From assembly GCF_900177535.1 (NCBI RefSeq), contig NZ_FXAJ01000001.1, forward strand, positions 1,030,214-1,094,213: a stretch of 64,000 bases of DNA, in the 5' to 3' direction. Source of the DNA: Priestia filamentosa (lineage in GTDB: Bacteria > Bacillota > Bacilli > Bacillales > Bacillaceae_H). Both the position numbers and the translations under genes were made by a program. Below are positions 16,609-24,870 of the stretch, piece after piece. Under the pieces are notes generated by a model. That model did no database searches and was not told where the DNA came from. It saw nothing but the letters and a program-made list of their open reading frames with translations. Position 1 is the stretch's first letter, and each line of letters starts with the position of its first letter.

Positions 16609-18009
16609 GTGAAAGTTGTTCCTTTTCTCATTACAATAGCAATAGGAGTCCTTATATGGTTTATTCCAGAACCTAGTGGGGTAGATCCGAAGGCTTGGCA
16701 TTTACTAGCCATTTTTGTTGCTACAATTATTGGTTTCATTCTTAAACCATTGCCGATGGGATCGCTTGCTATTTTGAGCTTAGCTGTCGTTGCGGTGACA
16801 GGTGTTTTAACAATTGACCAAACATTAAGCGGATTTGCCAATACAACAATTTGGCTAATTGTGATTGCCTTTTTCATTTCACGCGGCTTTATTAAAACAG
16901 GTCTTGGCACACGTATTGCTTACTTGTTTGTGAAGCGATTTGGAAAAAAGACGCTTGGACTGTCGTACTCACTCCTTGTTAGTGATTTATTGCTTGCTCC
17001 TGCTATTCCAAGTAATACAGCACGCGCAGGAGGAATCATTTATCCAATCATTGCAGCTTTGTCAGAGACATTTGGCTCAAGACCAAATGATGGAACAGAG
17101 CGTAAAATGGGAGCATTTCTTTTAAAAGTTGGTTTTCAAGGAAACTTAATTACTTCAACAATGTTCCTAACAGCCTTTGCACCTAATCCACTTTCAGCAA
17201 AACTTGCTCATGATGTAGCAGGTGTTAACATTACGTGGACAGGTTGGGCCGTTGCGGCCTTTGTTCCTGGAATTATTAGTTTGATTGTAATTCCACTGTT
17301 AATTTATAAAATTTATCCACCAGAAGTCAAAGAAACCCCAGAAGCTGCTTCTATCGCAGAAGGAAAGCTTGCCGAAATGGGACCGATGAAGAAGGAAGAA
17401 AAGTTTATGATCGGCGTTTTCTTTCTTGTTCTGATCTTATGGATTTTTGGAGAGTCTTTCAATATTGCGTCAACAACAACAGCTCTTATCGGTTTATCTG
17501 TTTTATTACTCACAGGCGTATTATCTTGGGACGATATTAAAAATGAGAAAGCAGCATGGGACACGCTTGTTTGGTTTGCGGCTCTTGTAACGCTTGCAAC
17601 CTATTTAAATGAGCTTGGTCTTATTCCATGGTTCAGTGATGTGATGAGTAACGTTGTTAGCGGATATTCTTGGATCTTAGCGCTTATTATACTTGCTATT
17701 ATTTATTATTACTCACACTACTTTTTCGCAAGTGGGACAGCTCACGTTAGTGCGATGTACGCAGCCTTTTTATCAGTTGTTCTTGCTGCTGGGGCTCCAG
17801 CAATGCTTGCAGCTTTATTGCTTGCTTTCATTGCCGGTTTATTTGGAGCAACAACTCACTATGGTGTAGGACCTGCACCTGTATTATTTGGAGCAGGATA
17901 TATTCCGCAAAATAAATGGTGGTCAATTGGTTTTATCATTTCAATTGTTCATCTCATTATTTGGATTATTATTGGGGGTCTATGGTGGAAAATCCTTGGA
18001 CTATGGTAA
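16609..18009 (+). CDS. yflS: DASS-family dicarboxylate/anion transporter, YflS-like
   Basis: 466 residues, about 12 hydrophobic segments, plasma membrane. It belongs to the divalent anion:sodium symporter/CitT family (2-oxoglutarate/malate translocators). The two re-entrant substrate motifs are visible: LAPAIPSNTARAGGIIYP near residue 130 and YYSHYFFASGTAHVSAMY near 370, each supplying the SNT/SGT-type signature. Start GTG 16609 with AAGGTGACCT upstream. The exact substrate (malate, 2-oxoglutarate or another dicarboxylate) cannot be read from sequence. It is monocistronic. Confidence 0.88.
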   Translation: MKVVPFLITIAIGVLIWFIPEPSGVDPKAWHLLAIFVATIIGFILKPLPMGSLAILSLAVVAVTGVLTIDQTLSGFANTTIWLIVIAFFISRGFIKTGLGTRIAYLFVKRFGKKTLGLSYSLLVSDLLLAPAIPSNTARAGGIIYPIIAALSETFGSRPNDGTERKMGAFLLKVGFQGNLITSTMFLTAFAPNPLSAKLAHDVAGVNITWTGWAVAAFVPGIISLIVIPLLIYKIYPPEVKETPEAASIAEGKLAEMGPMKKEEKFMIGVFFLVLILWIFGESFNIASTTTALIGLSVLLLTGVLSWDDIKNEKAAWDTLVWFAALVTLATYLNELGLIPWFSDVMSNVVSGYSWILALIILAIIYYYSHYFFASGTAHVSAMYAAFLSVVLAAGAPAMLAALLLAFIAGLFGATTHYGVGPAPVLFGAGYIPQNKWWSIGFIISIVHLIIWIIIGGLWWKILGLW

Positions 18010-18011
18010 GA

Positions 18012-18057
18012 AAAGAAGAATAAGCTGCTTGCTATAGCAAGCAGCTTATTCTTCTTT
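18012..18057. terminator. 46-bp perfect palindrome, bidirectional terminator
   Basis: The two 23-nt arms (18012-18034 and 18035-18057) are exact reverse complements with no spacer, the tip being GCTATAGC. It sits between convergent genes and includes the stop codon and last residues of the VOC gene. Confidence 0.85.
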
Positions 18058-18525
18058 ATTTGCATAGATTTGTTCCGTGCTTCTCGAGTATATTTCAATC
18101 ATATTTCCAAACGGGTCCTTACAATATACCATATAATAAGGTTTGTTCTCTTGAAGCTGCCACGTCTTACTTACGCGCTCTCCGCCTGTTTTTACAATCT
18201 TGTCCGCTAGGTCATCGACGTTTTTATGAATCACACAAATATGAAAAAAACCAGGTGTCCATGGCGGAGGGGGCGTTCCTTCTGTTTTTGGGTGCTTGAA
18301 CTCAAAAAGTTCAATGCCCACTCCATTTATAGCACTAAGATGAGCATTTCGTTTATGCGTAACTTCAGCACCAAATAAATCTTGCCCTAGCTCACCTTTT
18401 TCTCCAGGTTTTACTTTCATTGTGTAAGGTCCTGCAATAAGCTCAAAGCCCAATACGTCTTCATACCATGAGATAGCTTTATCTAAATCTGATACAGCTA
18501 AACCAATGTGTGTAATAGCAACCAT
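18046..18525 (-). CDS. VOC family protein (glyoxalase/dioxygenase fold)
   Basis: 159 residues with two beta-alpha-beta-beta-beta modules. Candidate metal ligands are His6 or His7 in ITHIGLAV, Glu in IELFEF, His in FFHICV and Glu in NMIEIYS. It starts MVAITHIGLAVSDLDKAISWYEDVLGFEL. Lactoylglutathione-lyase-like enzymes, epimerases and ring-cleaving dioxygenases share this fold; the sequence does not decide between them. AGGAGGT precedes ATG 18525. Confidence 0.85.
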   Translation of the reverse strand: MVAITHIGLAVSDLDKAISWYEDVLGFELIAGPYTMKVKPGEKGELGQDLFGAEVTHKRNAHLSAINGVGIELFEFKHPKTEGTPPPPWTPGFFHICVIHKNVDDLADKIVKTGGERVSKTWQLQENKPYYMVYCKDPFGNMIEIYSRSTEQIYANKEE

Positions 18526-18589
18526 AATATTACCTCCTGTTTCTTATCTTGTTGCCTTTTTGGGAGGATGATAAACACGAGGAGTAGAA

Positions 18590-18922
18590 TTAAATTAACA
18601 GACGCTTGTCCTTCTCAATTTTTCCTTTTAAAAGCTTAAGTTCCTCACCTTCAGTAAGCAAATCAATAAGAACTCCGTTGAAAATATCATGATTTTGTTT
18701 CTTGTAATTAGATTGAAGATAACGTACTCTGTACCATTTTTGATCATGTTCAAAGTACATATAGCGACCATGAGTATAATCTACCCAAAACTTCACTTTC
18801 CTTCCATTTAGTAATTTAGGAACATACCCCCATGTTCGTCCTTGATGAGAAAGTGACATAAGCGGTCTAGAGGTATTGATGGCTTCATAATAAAGTTTAT
18901 GTTTTATATCAAATAGCATCAT
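18590..18922 (-). CDS. hypothetical protein, 110 aa
   Basis: A cytosolic, basic, beta-rich protein (WGYVPKLLNGRKVKFWVDYTHGRYMYFEHDQKWYRVRYLQ) with many Tyr and Trp residues. No recognised domain. GAGGAGGAAAT lies just upstream of ATG 18922; a second Met follows immediately. It is separated from the VOC gene by 64 bp, so the two may share a transcript. Confidence 0.7.
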   Translation of the reverse strand: MMLFDIKHKLYYEAINTSRPLMSLSHQGRTWGYVPKLLNGRKVKFWVDYTHGRYMYFEHDQKWYRVRYLQSNYKKQNHDIFNGVLIDLLTEGEELKLLKGKIEKDKRLLI

Positions 18923-19078
18923 TTTCTATTTCCTCCTCTAGCTTTTTTAAAATTATAGTAGAGAAAGCGTTCATTTATGTTTGTTTAGGACAACTTTTTC
19001 GTTTTAGGAAGCAATTTTGAATAGAATTTTTGAAAAACAGCTATACTGATGTTACATCACTAACAGGAGGACAAAAAC

Positions 19079-19198
19079 ATGAAGGAACGTTGCAACGTAT
19101 GTAAATTAGAAAAGAAACCACATAAACAAACAAAAGAAAACCGATATTGTGAAGATTGTTGGGACATTATTAATAAAAAATATGCGGTAGAATCATAA
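19079..19198 (+). CDS. 39-aa zinc-ribbon-like microprotein
   Basis: MKERCNVCKLEKKPHKQTKE... YCEDCWDIINKKYAVES. Two CxxC knuckles (Cys5/Cys8 and Cys24/Cys27) spaced 15 residues apart could bind one zinc. ACAGGAGGACA precedes ATG 19079 and a terminator follows immediately, which supports a real gene. Function unknown. Confidence 0.75.
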   Translation: MKERCNVCKLEKKPHKQTKENRYCEDCWDIINKKYAVES

Positions 19199-19215
19199 AA
19201 ACCCTTCTTAATTGA
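19198..19215. terminator. intrinsic terminator
   Basis: CCCTTC (19202-19207) and GAAGGG form a stem with TTAATT loop, flanked by A's and T's, between convergent genes. Confidence 0.7.
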
Positions 19216-19229
19216 AGGGCTTTTATCGT

Positions 19230-19865
19230 TTATAAAGAGTTTTCAGATAAGGGAGAGAAATCTTCCTCTTGTTCTGACACATGGTTCTTTTCAATTGGTG
19301 AGCGTTTATGATAACGTCCAAGTACTGCACTCATCATGAAAATAGCAATAAAAGAATAGAGAACATGAACAATTCCGAATACAAAGATTGCTCCACAAAG
19401 AATCATGAGATCTGTTGTAAACATCGTTTTTCCTGGATTAATACCGTATTTTTTATCAAGATATACACATAGCATGTTAATACCGCCAAGCGATGAGCCA
19501 TTTCGGAAGAGAAAAATTAGCCCAATCCCAATAAGAATTCCTGCAAGAGGCGAGGACAGAAGAGGATGAGGAAGTGAAATAGGAAGCCATTCAGAGAAGA
19601 AGTCAGAAAGAAAAGAAAGAAGAGTTACGCTGACAAAACTTCGAATGGTAAACAGCACACCAATTTGAGTAATAGCCATAAAATAGAACGGCAAGTTAAT
19701 AATAAAAAATAAGATGCCGAATGAAAGTCCTGTTAAAGGGTGTAAAACCATACCAAGTCCAGCAGTTCCCCCCATTACAAGATGTGAAGAAGTTAACAAG
19801 TTAATTCCGAGAGAAACGGCTATGCAGCCAATTATAATGGAGACCCAACGTTTTATGCTTTCCAT
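19230..19865 (-). CDS. YitT-family integral membrane protein
   Basis: 211 residues with about five membrane spans. The family's N-terminal pattern is present: VSLGINLLTSSHLVMGGTAGLGMVLH, then GLIFLFRNGSSLGGINMLCVYLDKKYGINPGKTMFTTDL. The C-terminal cytosolic DUF2179 domain usual in YitT proteins is missing; the protein ends in a charged tail (EEDFSPLSENSL), so it is a short variant. A full-length relative is present at 33784-34629. Function unknown. Confidence 0.82.
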   Translation of the reverse strand: MESIKRWVSIIIGCIAVSLGINLLTSSHLVMGGTAGLGMVLHPLTGLSFGILFFIINLPFYFMAITQIGVLFTIRSFVSVTLLSFLSDFFSEWLPISLPHPLLSSPLAGILIGIGLIFLFRNGSSLGGINMLCVYLDKKYGINPGKTMFTTDLMILCGAIFVFGIVHVLYSFIAIFMMSAVLGRYHKRSPIEKNHVSEQEEDFSPLSENSL

Positions 19866-20019
19866 ACTTATACTCCTTTACTTTCTTGATTTACTTTATC
19901 AGTATAAGATAGTCAAGAATAGAAGAAAACAACTTTGTTAGATAATATGACAAAGAAATAGTGATTTTAGAAAGAAAGATGTAGTTTTCTGAAAATTTTG
20001 TTATGTTTCTTAACATATA

Positions 20020-20045
20020 GTTTAAATATCTTGGAAAAAGGGCAT
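20020..20045 (+). promoter_or_regulatory. sigma-B promoter
   Basis: Perfect GTTTAA (20020-20025), a 14-bp spacer and GGGCAT (20040-20045), 5 of 6 to GGGWAW. It sits about 60 bp before the small membrane protein gene. Confidence 0.7.
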
Positions 20046-20103
20046 AAAGAGAGATATCTCTATAATAGAACACATATTTTATAAGGGAAAGGAGGAGAGA
20101 AAA

Positions 20104-20409
20104 ATGAAAAGCTCAACAATAATGAAATGGATTACAGGTGTATGTGAGGCATTGCTTGGTATTCCTTTTTTAGGAGGACTCTTTGTTCTTGCAAACGGGT
20201 GGGCTCCACTGCTGTTTATGGGAATTGTTCATTTAATTACTCTTCTTTTATCTGTAAGAGATAATGAAAACAAGTATGGAAGTATTTTTGGAATTATCAC
20301 TTCTGTTGTAGCATTAATTCCTGTTGTTGGAATGATTATGCATATTATAAGTGCTTTAGTTTTATTTGTAGCAGCAATTCGCTCTCGTCGTAAAACTCAA
20401 GTTATGTAG
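20104..20409 (+). CDS. 101-aa membrane protein, likely general-stress
   Basis: Three hydrophobic helices (about residues 8-28, 33-52 and 60-93) with a short basic tail (RSRRKTQVM). No enzyme motifs. GGAAAGGAGGAG precedes ATG 20104. The sigma-B promoter immediately upstream suggests induction by energy or environmental stress. Molecular role unknown. Confidence 0.75.
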   Translation: MKSSTIMKWITGVCEALLGIPFLGGLFVLANGWAPLLFMGIVHLITLLLSVRDNENKYGSIFGIITSVVALIPVVGMIMHIISALVLFVAAIRSRRKTQVM

Positions 20410-20435
20410 AGGTTTACATATAGAAGTGAGGAAAG

Positions 20436-20460
20436 GCAAGCAGAAATGCTTGCTTTTTTT
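20436..20460 (+). terminator. intrinsic terminator
   Basis: GCAAGCA-GAAA-TGCTTGC stem with a GNRA tetraloop, then seven T's. Confidence 0.9.
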
Positions 20461-20651
20461 ATAGTGGGGAAAAGCGGAAAAACGAGTAAAAAAGGAACAA
20501 TTTGTGTTTTTTCGACATTTAATGAATAAACTATCGGTATTTGTCAATGTTAATAAGTGAACAAATTGTGAAATTTATGTGTCTAAAACATGAACTTTTT
20601 ATTGAAACCTGTTCAATAATATGGTAATTTTAAAAAAAGGAGCTGATTTTC

Positions 20652-20975
20652 GTGAGAGTAAAAAGAGAAAAAGGCCAAACGAACGAAATGACGGAAATGT
20701 GTAAACTGATCGCTTCTGGAGAACTTTTTGTGGGGGTAATTGTCTTTGGTTTAAGTTTTATTGCAAGCGATTACAACAAAGATCATATTCTTACAATGCT
20801 CGGATTAGGAATTATGGGAGCTGCAATGGCGATGTTTGGATTCGGTTTGTTTCTCGGATTAATGGATGGAATGAAAAACGAAAAAAAATTAGCGGCTGAG
20901 TACAAGCTGGCACCGCTCAAGCCAAGCCGCCATACATTAAAAGAGAAAAATCCCGACTGGAAACCATTGCCTTAA
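20652..20975 (+). CDS. 107-aa membrane protein, hypothetical
   Basis: Basic N-terminus, two hydrophobic segments (about 22-42 and 50-72, the second glycine/methionine-rich: LGLGIMGAAMAMFGFGLFLGL), then a charged cytosolic tail. AAAAGGAGCTG upstream supports GTG 20652. No homologous family recognised. The stop codon lies in the loop of the terminator. Confidence 0.7.
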   Translation: MRVKREKGQTNEMTEMCKLIASGELFVGVIVFGLSFIASDYNKDHILTMLGLGIMGAAMAMFGFGLFLGLMDGMKNEKKLAAEYKLAPLKPSRHTLKEKNPDWKPLP

Positions 20976-20995
20976 GCAATGGTCTTTTTTTTTTT
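20963..20995 (+). terminator. terminator overlapping the stop codon
   Basis: ACCATTGC (20963-20970), loop CTTAA, GCAATGGT (20976-20983), then a long T-run. Confidence 0.9.
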
Positions 20996-21053
20996 AGGGA
21001 GAAATTATTTCGGTGGAAATGGCAAGAGAAAAAATTCACAAGATAGTTTGCTT

Positions 21054-21323
21054 TTAAACAAGAAACTTTCGGTGTGGTTTAACATATCGTTTAAGCTCAA
21101 ATGTCAGCTGTTTTCTTATCGTTGTTTCCTCTACAGCTTTAGCAATGTCCCTAGCGTCCGGGAAAATACCAAACTCGTTAAACCGAACACGGATATCTCC
21201 TTGAAATAAGAGCTTGTCTTCTTCTGTTTTAACTGTAGAAGAAACAGATACTTCCTTTGTTCCTAAAGAGTCAACAGTACGGGGATAAACGTCTGTAAGT
21301 TTAAATTTAAAGATATACTCCAT
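21054..21323 (-). CDS. hypothetical protein, 89 aa
   Basis: A small, likely beta-rich cytosolic protein: MEYIFKFKLTDVYPRTVDSL ... RVRFNEFGIFPDARDIAKAV, ending HRKFLV. AAAGGAGGAAAT precedes ATG 21323. It lies downstream of the AI-2E-family gene on the same strand, but a terminator separates them. No function recognised. Confidence 0.7.
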   Translation of the reverse strand: MEYIFKFKLTDVYPRTVDSLGTKEVSVSSTVKTEEDKLLFQGDIRVRFNEFGIFPDARDIAKAVEETTIRKQLTFELKRYVKPHRKFLV

Positions 21324-21344
21324 TGTGATTTCCTCCTTTTTTAT

Positions 21345-21378
21345 AGAAGAAAAGCTCCCTTCTTTTGAAGAGAGCTTT
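21345..21378 (-). terminator. terminator of the AI-2E-family gene
   Basis: AAAAGCTC (21350-21357) pairs with GAGCTTTT (21371-21378), with inner CTTC/GAAG. It overlaps the stop codon. Confidence 0.75.
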
Positions 21379-22487
21379 TAAGTTGCCTCTGGCGGCGGTG
21401 TTTCGTTGTTCTTTGAACGCAGTTTAATAAAACGAACAAGATTTAAAACAACGGTTTTACAAACCGCATAAACAGGGACAGCTAAAATCATGCCGAGGAT
21501 ACCTGCTAAGTTTCCAGCTACAAGTAGTAAAATGATAATTGTAAGAGGGTGTGTGTCAAGTTTCTTCCCAATTACAAGAGGAGAAATGACATTTCCATCA
21601 ATTTGTTGAACAATAACTACTACGATGATCACAAAAATCGCTTTTGATGGGGAATCCAAAAGGGCGACAATAAGAGCGGGAGCAATACCAATGAACGGTC
21701 CTACATATGGGATAATGTTTGTAAGTGCTGCAATAATCCCAAGAATAATAGCGTAAGGAAGACCGATAATTAAGTAACCAATAAAGGTTGCAAGCCCAAC
21801 GAACAAACAAACAATCATTTGGCCTTGAATATATGTTGCAAGTGTTTGATTTGTATCTTTTAGGATTTTTAATCCTTCACTACGATAGCCTGTTGGAATG
21901 AAATTCATCAATGCTTTTGGAAATTTATCGCCATCGCTAAGCATGTAGTACAGGATAAAAGGAACGGTAACAACAGTAAGCGTTACATTTGTTAATACAC
22001 TAAAAATAGTTGAAAAACTGTTTGATAAATGTTCAGGAAGTGATGATCCTACATTCAACACCGTGTTTTGAATTTTTTCAATTGATACATAATCTTGTTC
22101 AACTACCCATTTAAATGCTTTTGAATTGGATAACTCATTGATGAATCCTTGCGCTTGGTTTATGTATTTAGGCATATTGTCCACTAAATCATTCACCTGA
22201 CTTGAAAGAGAAGGTCCAATAAGTGAGCTAACTAATGTAATCACACCAATAAATAAAACATAAAGAGCTAAAATGGCAAGCGCTTTTGGAAATTTAAGTT
22301 TTTGTAAAAAATGCACGATAGGGCGAAATAAAAAATACAAAAATCCCGAAACAAGAACAGGAAAAAATAAAGTAGATACAAAAATGACGATAGGATTAAA
22401 GATAAATGAAATTTTTGTACAAACAAAAATTAAAACAGCAATCATCAGTAATTCAAACGTCCAAAAATGAAGCTTTGACTTAAACAA
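21378..22487 (-). CDS. AI-2E family transporter
   Basis: 369 residues, about eight membrane helices with the central periplasmic-type segment (SLSSQVNDLVDNMPKYINQAQGF). Family hallmarks near the C-terminus are GLPYAIILGIIAALTNIIPYVGPFIG and IDGNVISPLVIGKKLDTHPLTIIILLL. Members include the AI-2 exporter TqsA and Na+/H+ antiporter-like proteins, so the cargo is open. The frame begins at GTG 22505, but GGAGGAAAG lies inside those codons. TTG 22487, seven bases after GGAGG, is therefore the probable start. Confidence 0.85.
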   Translation of the reverse strand: MFKSKLHFWTFELLMIAVLIFVCTKISFIFNPIVIFVSTLFFPVLVSGFLYFLFRPIVHFLQKLKFPKALAILALYVLFIGVITLVSSLIGPSLSSQVNDLVDNMPKYINQAQGFINELSNSKAFKWVVEQDYVSIEKIQNTVLNVGSSLPEHLSNSFSTIFSVLTNVTLTVVTVPFILYYMLSDGDKFPKALMNFIPTGYRSEGLKILKDTNQTLATYIQGQMIVCLFVGLATFIGYLIIGLPYAIILGIIAALTNIIPYVGPFIGIAPALIVALLDSPSKAIFVIIVVVIVQQIDGNVISPLVIGKKLDTHPLTIIILLLVAGNLAGILGMILAVPVYAVCKTVVLNLVRFIKLRSKNNETPPPEAT

Positions 22488-22680
22488 AATCTTTCCTCCA
22501 ATCACAAAAAATAAAAGGGATACCTCTTACTACTCGAAAATTTACCATTTTCCATAAATAGCGTCAATATTGAACATGTTTATCGTAAAGTAAGAAATTT
22601 TACTACTCTCTATTATACCTTTTTTTAGAAAGAAACACAGAAAAACGAAAGAAGAAAAAGTTATTAGAAAAATAAAAATA

Positions 22681-22710
22681 TTGAATATTTTATCACAATG
22701 AGTATATAAT
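22681..22710 (+). promoter_or_regulatory. sigma-A promoter of a putative small RNA
   Basis: TTGAAT (22681-22686), 18-bp spacer, perfect TATAAT (22705-22710). The transcript would end at a terminator about 110 nt later without meeting an ORF. Confidence 0.6.
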
Positions 22711-22715
22711 AAAAC

Positions 22716-22820
22716 AAACCACTAACAATACTCATTTATGTGCAGATTACATGCATGTAGTTGAGTATTTTATTTTGTAAATAACGCAAACAGAAAAGAG
22801 GTCTAGCACCTCTTTTTTGT
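22716..22820 (+). ncRNA. candidate ~105-nt small RNA
   Basis: A long interrupted hairpin has outer stem AATACTC (22728-22734) with GAGTATT (about 22762-22768) and inner stem ATGTGCA with TGCATGT. It is followed by a terminator AAAGAGGT-CTAGC-ACCTCT plus T-runs (22796-22820). No ORF with a ribosome binding site fits. It lies upstream of the SulP gene but is closed by its own terminator. The remaining parts of 22488-22984 hold only a likely SulP promoter (TATGAT near 22897). Confidence 0.6.
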
Positions 22821-22984
22821 TTTTTTTATAGCTCTTATTCCATCTCTTTTCTTAAAAAAGAGAACAAATTCTATTTTCATCTCTTCTCATATATGGTATG
22901 ATTACAATGTTTTTGTCGGCCCCGACTTTTCAGAAGAGGAAAGTCACTACAACTACAACTGAATATTGATAAAGGAGTGTTAGC

Positions 22985-24427
22985 ATGAACACACTACGTA
23001 AACAATGGTTTGGAAATATTCGAGGAGATGTGTTAGCTGGCATTGTTGTAGCTCTCGCTTTAATACCAGAAGCTATTTCCTTCTCAATTATTGCAGGCGT
23101 TGATCCTATGGTAGGACTGTATGCATCTTTTACAATGGCAGTCACTATTTCTATTTTTGGCGGAAGACCCGGGATGATTTCCGCTGCCACAGGCGCAATG
23201 GCTCTTGTAATGGGAAGTTTAGTTTCTGACCACGGTTTTCAGTATTTATTAGCGGCTACAATTTTAACAGGAGTGCTTCAAATTCTATTTGGCGTTTTAA
23301 AACTGGCTCGCTTTATGAAGTTTGTCCCACGCTCAGTTATGATTGGATTTGTGAATGCATTAGCTATACTTATCTTTATGGCTCAACTTCCTCACTTTAA
23401 AGGGGAATCTTGGCCAATGTATGCTTTACTTATTGGTTCTTTAGCTATTATTTATCTTTTTCCGCGCGTTACTAAAGCAATTCCGTCTCCGCTTATTGCA
23501 ATTATTGTGATTACACTTGTAGCTGTATGGACGCATGCAGATGTTCGTACTGTCGGAGACATGGGGACACTTACAAGCTCTCTCCCTGCCTTTTTTATAC
23601 CAGACATTCCGTTGAATTTTGAAACGTTGAAAATCATCTTCCCTTATTCATTAGCACTTGCGCTTGTAGGGTTATTAGAATCGCTCTTAACGTCTCAAAT
23701 TGTTGATGACATGACAGATACGGAGAGCAATAAAAATCAAGAGTGCAAAGGACAAGGTGTTGCAAATATTGTAACAGGGTTTTTCGGAGGAATGGCAGGA
23801 TGTGCGATGATTGGACAGTCTGTTATTAACGTGAAATCAGGTGGGCGCGGACGTTTATCTACGTTTGTTGCCGGGATGTTCCTTATGTTTCTTATTCTTG
23901 TATTGAGTAACGTTGTTGTTGAAATTCCGATGGCTGCGCTTGTTGGTGTGATGGTGATGGTATCTATAGGTACATTTGATTGGAGTTCACTAAAAGGATT
24001 CACAAAAGTGCCGCTTACAGATTCAATTGTGATGGTTGTAACCGTCATTTCGGTTGTTGCTACTCATAACTTATCAATTGGTGTAATCATAGGGGTAATA
24101 TTAAGTGCCATCTTTTTCGCTGGAAAAATTTCTAAAGTCCATGTCAAAAAGAATTTTGGCAATAATGGAGAGAAAATCTATCATATAGAAGGACAGCTTT
24201 TCTTTGTTTCGGTTACAGATTTTCAAAAATCATTCGATTATAAAGAAGATGTTCAAAATGTAACAATTGATCTAACAAATGCTCACATTTGGGATGACTC
24301 AGGAGCAGCAGCTCTTGACAAAGTAGTTCTAAAATTTCATGAGCAAGAAACAGACGTGAAGCTCGTTGGTTTAAATGAAGGAAGTGCAAACCTTCTGAAA
24401 CGATTAGCTCCACAGCATAAACTATAA
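22985..24427 (+). CDS. SulP family anion transporter with STAS domain
   Basis: 480 residues. About 11-12 membrane helices carry the SulP signature early on ([26 protein letters not shown]...GLYASF), then [28 protein letters not shown]-terminal cytosolic STAS domain follows (from about residue 395: [23 protein letters not shown]). The family carries sulfate, bicarbonate or other inorganic or dicarboxylic anions; B. subtilis YbaR/YvdB are close in architecture. ATAAAGGAGTG precedes ATG 22985. It is monocistronic. Confidence 0.88.
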   Translation: MNTLRKQWFGNIRGDVLAGIVVALALIPEAISFSIIAGVDPMVGLYASFTMAVTISIFGGRPGMISAATGAMALVMGSLVSDHGFQYLLAATILTGVLQILFGVLKLARFMKFVPRSVMIGFVNALAILIFMAQLPHFKGESWPMYALLIGSLAIIYLFPRVTKAIPSPLIAIIVITLVAVWTHADVRTVGDMGTLTSSLPAFFIPDIPLNFETLKIIFPYSLALALVGLLESLLTSQIVDDMTDTESNKNQECKGQGVANIVTGFFGGMAGCAMIGQSVINVKSGGRGRLSTFVAGMFLMFLILVLSNVVVEIPMAALVGVMVMVSIGTFDWSSLKGFTKVPLTDSIVMVVTVISVVATHNLSIGVIIGVILSAIFFAGKISKVHVKKNFGNNGEKIYHIEGQLFFVSVTDFQKSFDYKEDVQNVTIDLTNAHIWDDSGAAALDKVVLKFHEQETDVKLVGLNEGSANLLKRLAPQHKL

Positions 24428-24479
24428 AAACGGTAGTTGTAGTTGATAGTTGGGTTGCGAAAAGTGACAAAATTCAAAG

Positions 24480-24510
24480 AAAAGGATCCTTATATAAGGA
24501 TCCTTTTTTA
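24480..24510. terminator. palindromic terminator
   Basis: AAAAGGATCCTTA and TAAGGATCCTTTT form a near-continuous palindrome followed by T's. Confidence 0.85.
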
Positions 24511-24571
24511 TCATATTATAAATTTGTCCTCTCATAAACTGCAGAGAATGCAAAAATGAGGAGGGGCTTTG

Positions 24572-24832
24572 ATGTCATATGAGGATTATCAACATGAGTA
24601 TTTGTCTGAAGAAGAAAGATTAAAGATGACACCACAGCTTATAACGCTTGTCGATCCATACGTATATGAAGCACTTCAGTCTCTTGATGAAAAAGATGTT
24701 GTTATTGAAACAGCTCGTGGAACTGTCAGAGGAAAAGTGAAGAAAGTAAAGCCTGATCATGTTGTTGTAGAGGAAAAAGGAAAAGACTTTTATGTGCGCA
24801 TTTGCCAAATCATTTGGATTATGCCTGACTGA
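24572..24832 (+). CDS. yuzF: YuzF-like small protein (DUF2642)
   Basis: 86 residues. The C-terminal half is a beta-barrel-like LSm-type pattern: DPYVYEALQSLDEKDVVIETARGTVRGKVKKVKPDHVVVEEKGKDFYVRICQIIWIMP. This is typical of DUF2642/YuzF proteins of spore formers. ATG 24572 sits 8 bp after GAGGAGGGG; an in-frame TTG three bases earlier is less well placed. Biochemical role unknown. Confidence 0.75.
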   Translation: MSYEDYQHEYLSEEERLKMTPQLITLVDPYVYEALQSLDEKDVVIETARGTVRGKVKKVKPDHVVVEEKGKDFYVRICQIIWIMPD

Positions 24833-24837
24833 AAAGG

Positions 24838-24870
24838 TCTACCCTGACTTTTTCAGTCAGGGTAGATTTA
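24838..24870. terminator. bidirectional terminator
   Basis: Perfect 12-bp stem TCTACCCTGACT (24838-24849) with AGTCAGGGTAGA (24855-24866), loop TTTTC, between convergent units. Confidence 0.88.

Noticed and set aside
22488-22505. GTG 22505 as start of the AI-2E-family gene
   Set aside because: The ribosome binding site GGAGGAAAG lies within those codons; TTG 22487 is correctly spaced after it.
22796-22812. preQ1-like core (GGTCTAGCACC)
   Set aside because: It is just the stem-loop of a terminator; the A-rich tail needed for a preQ1 pseudoknot is missing.
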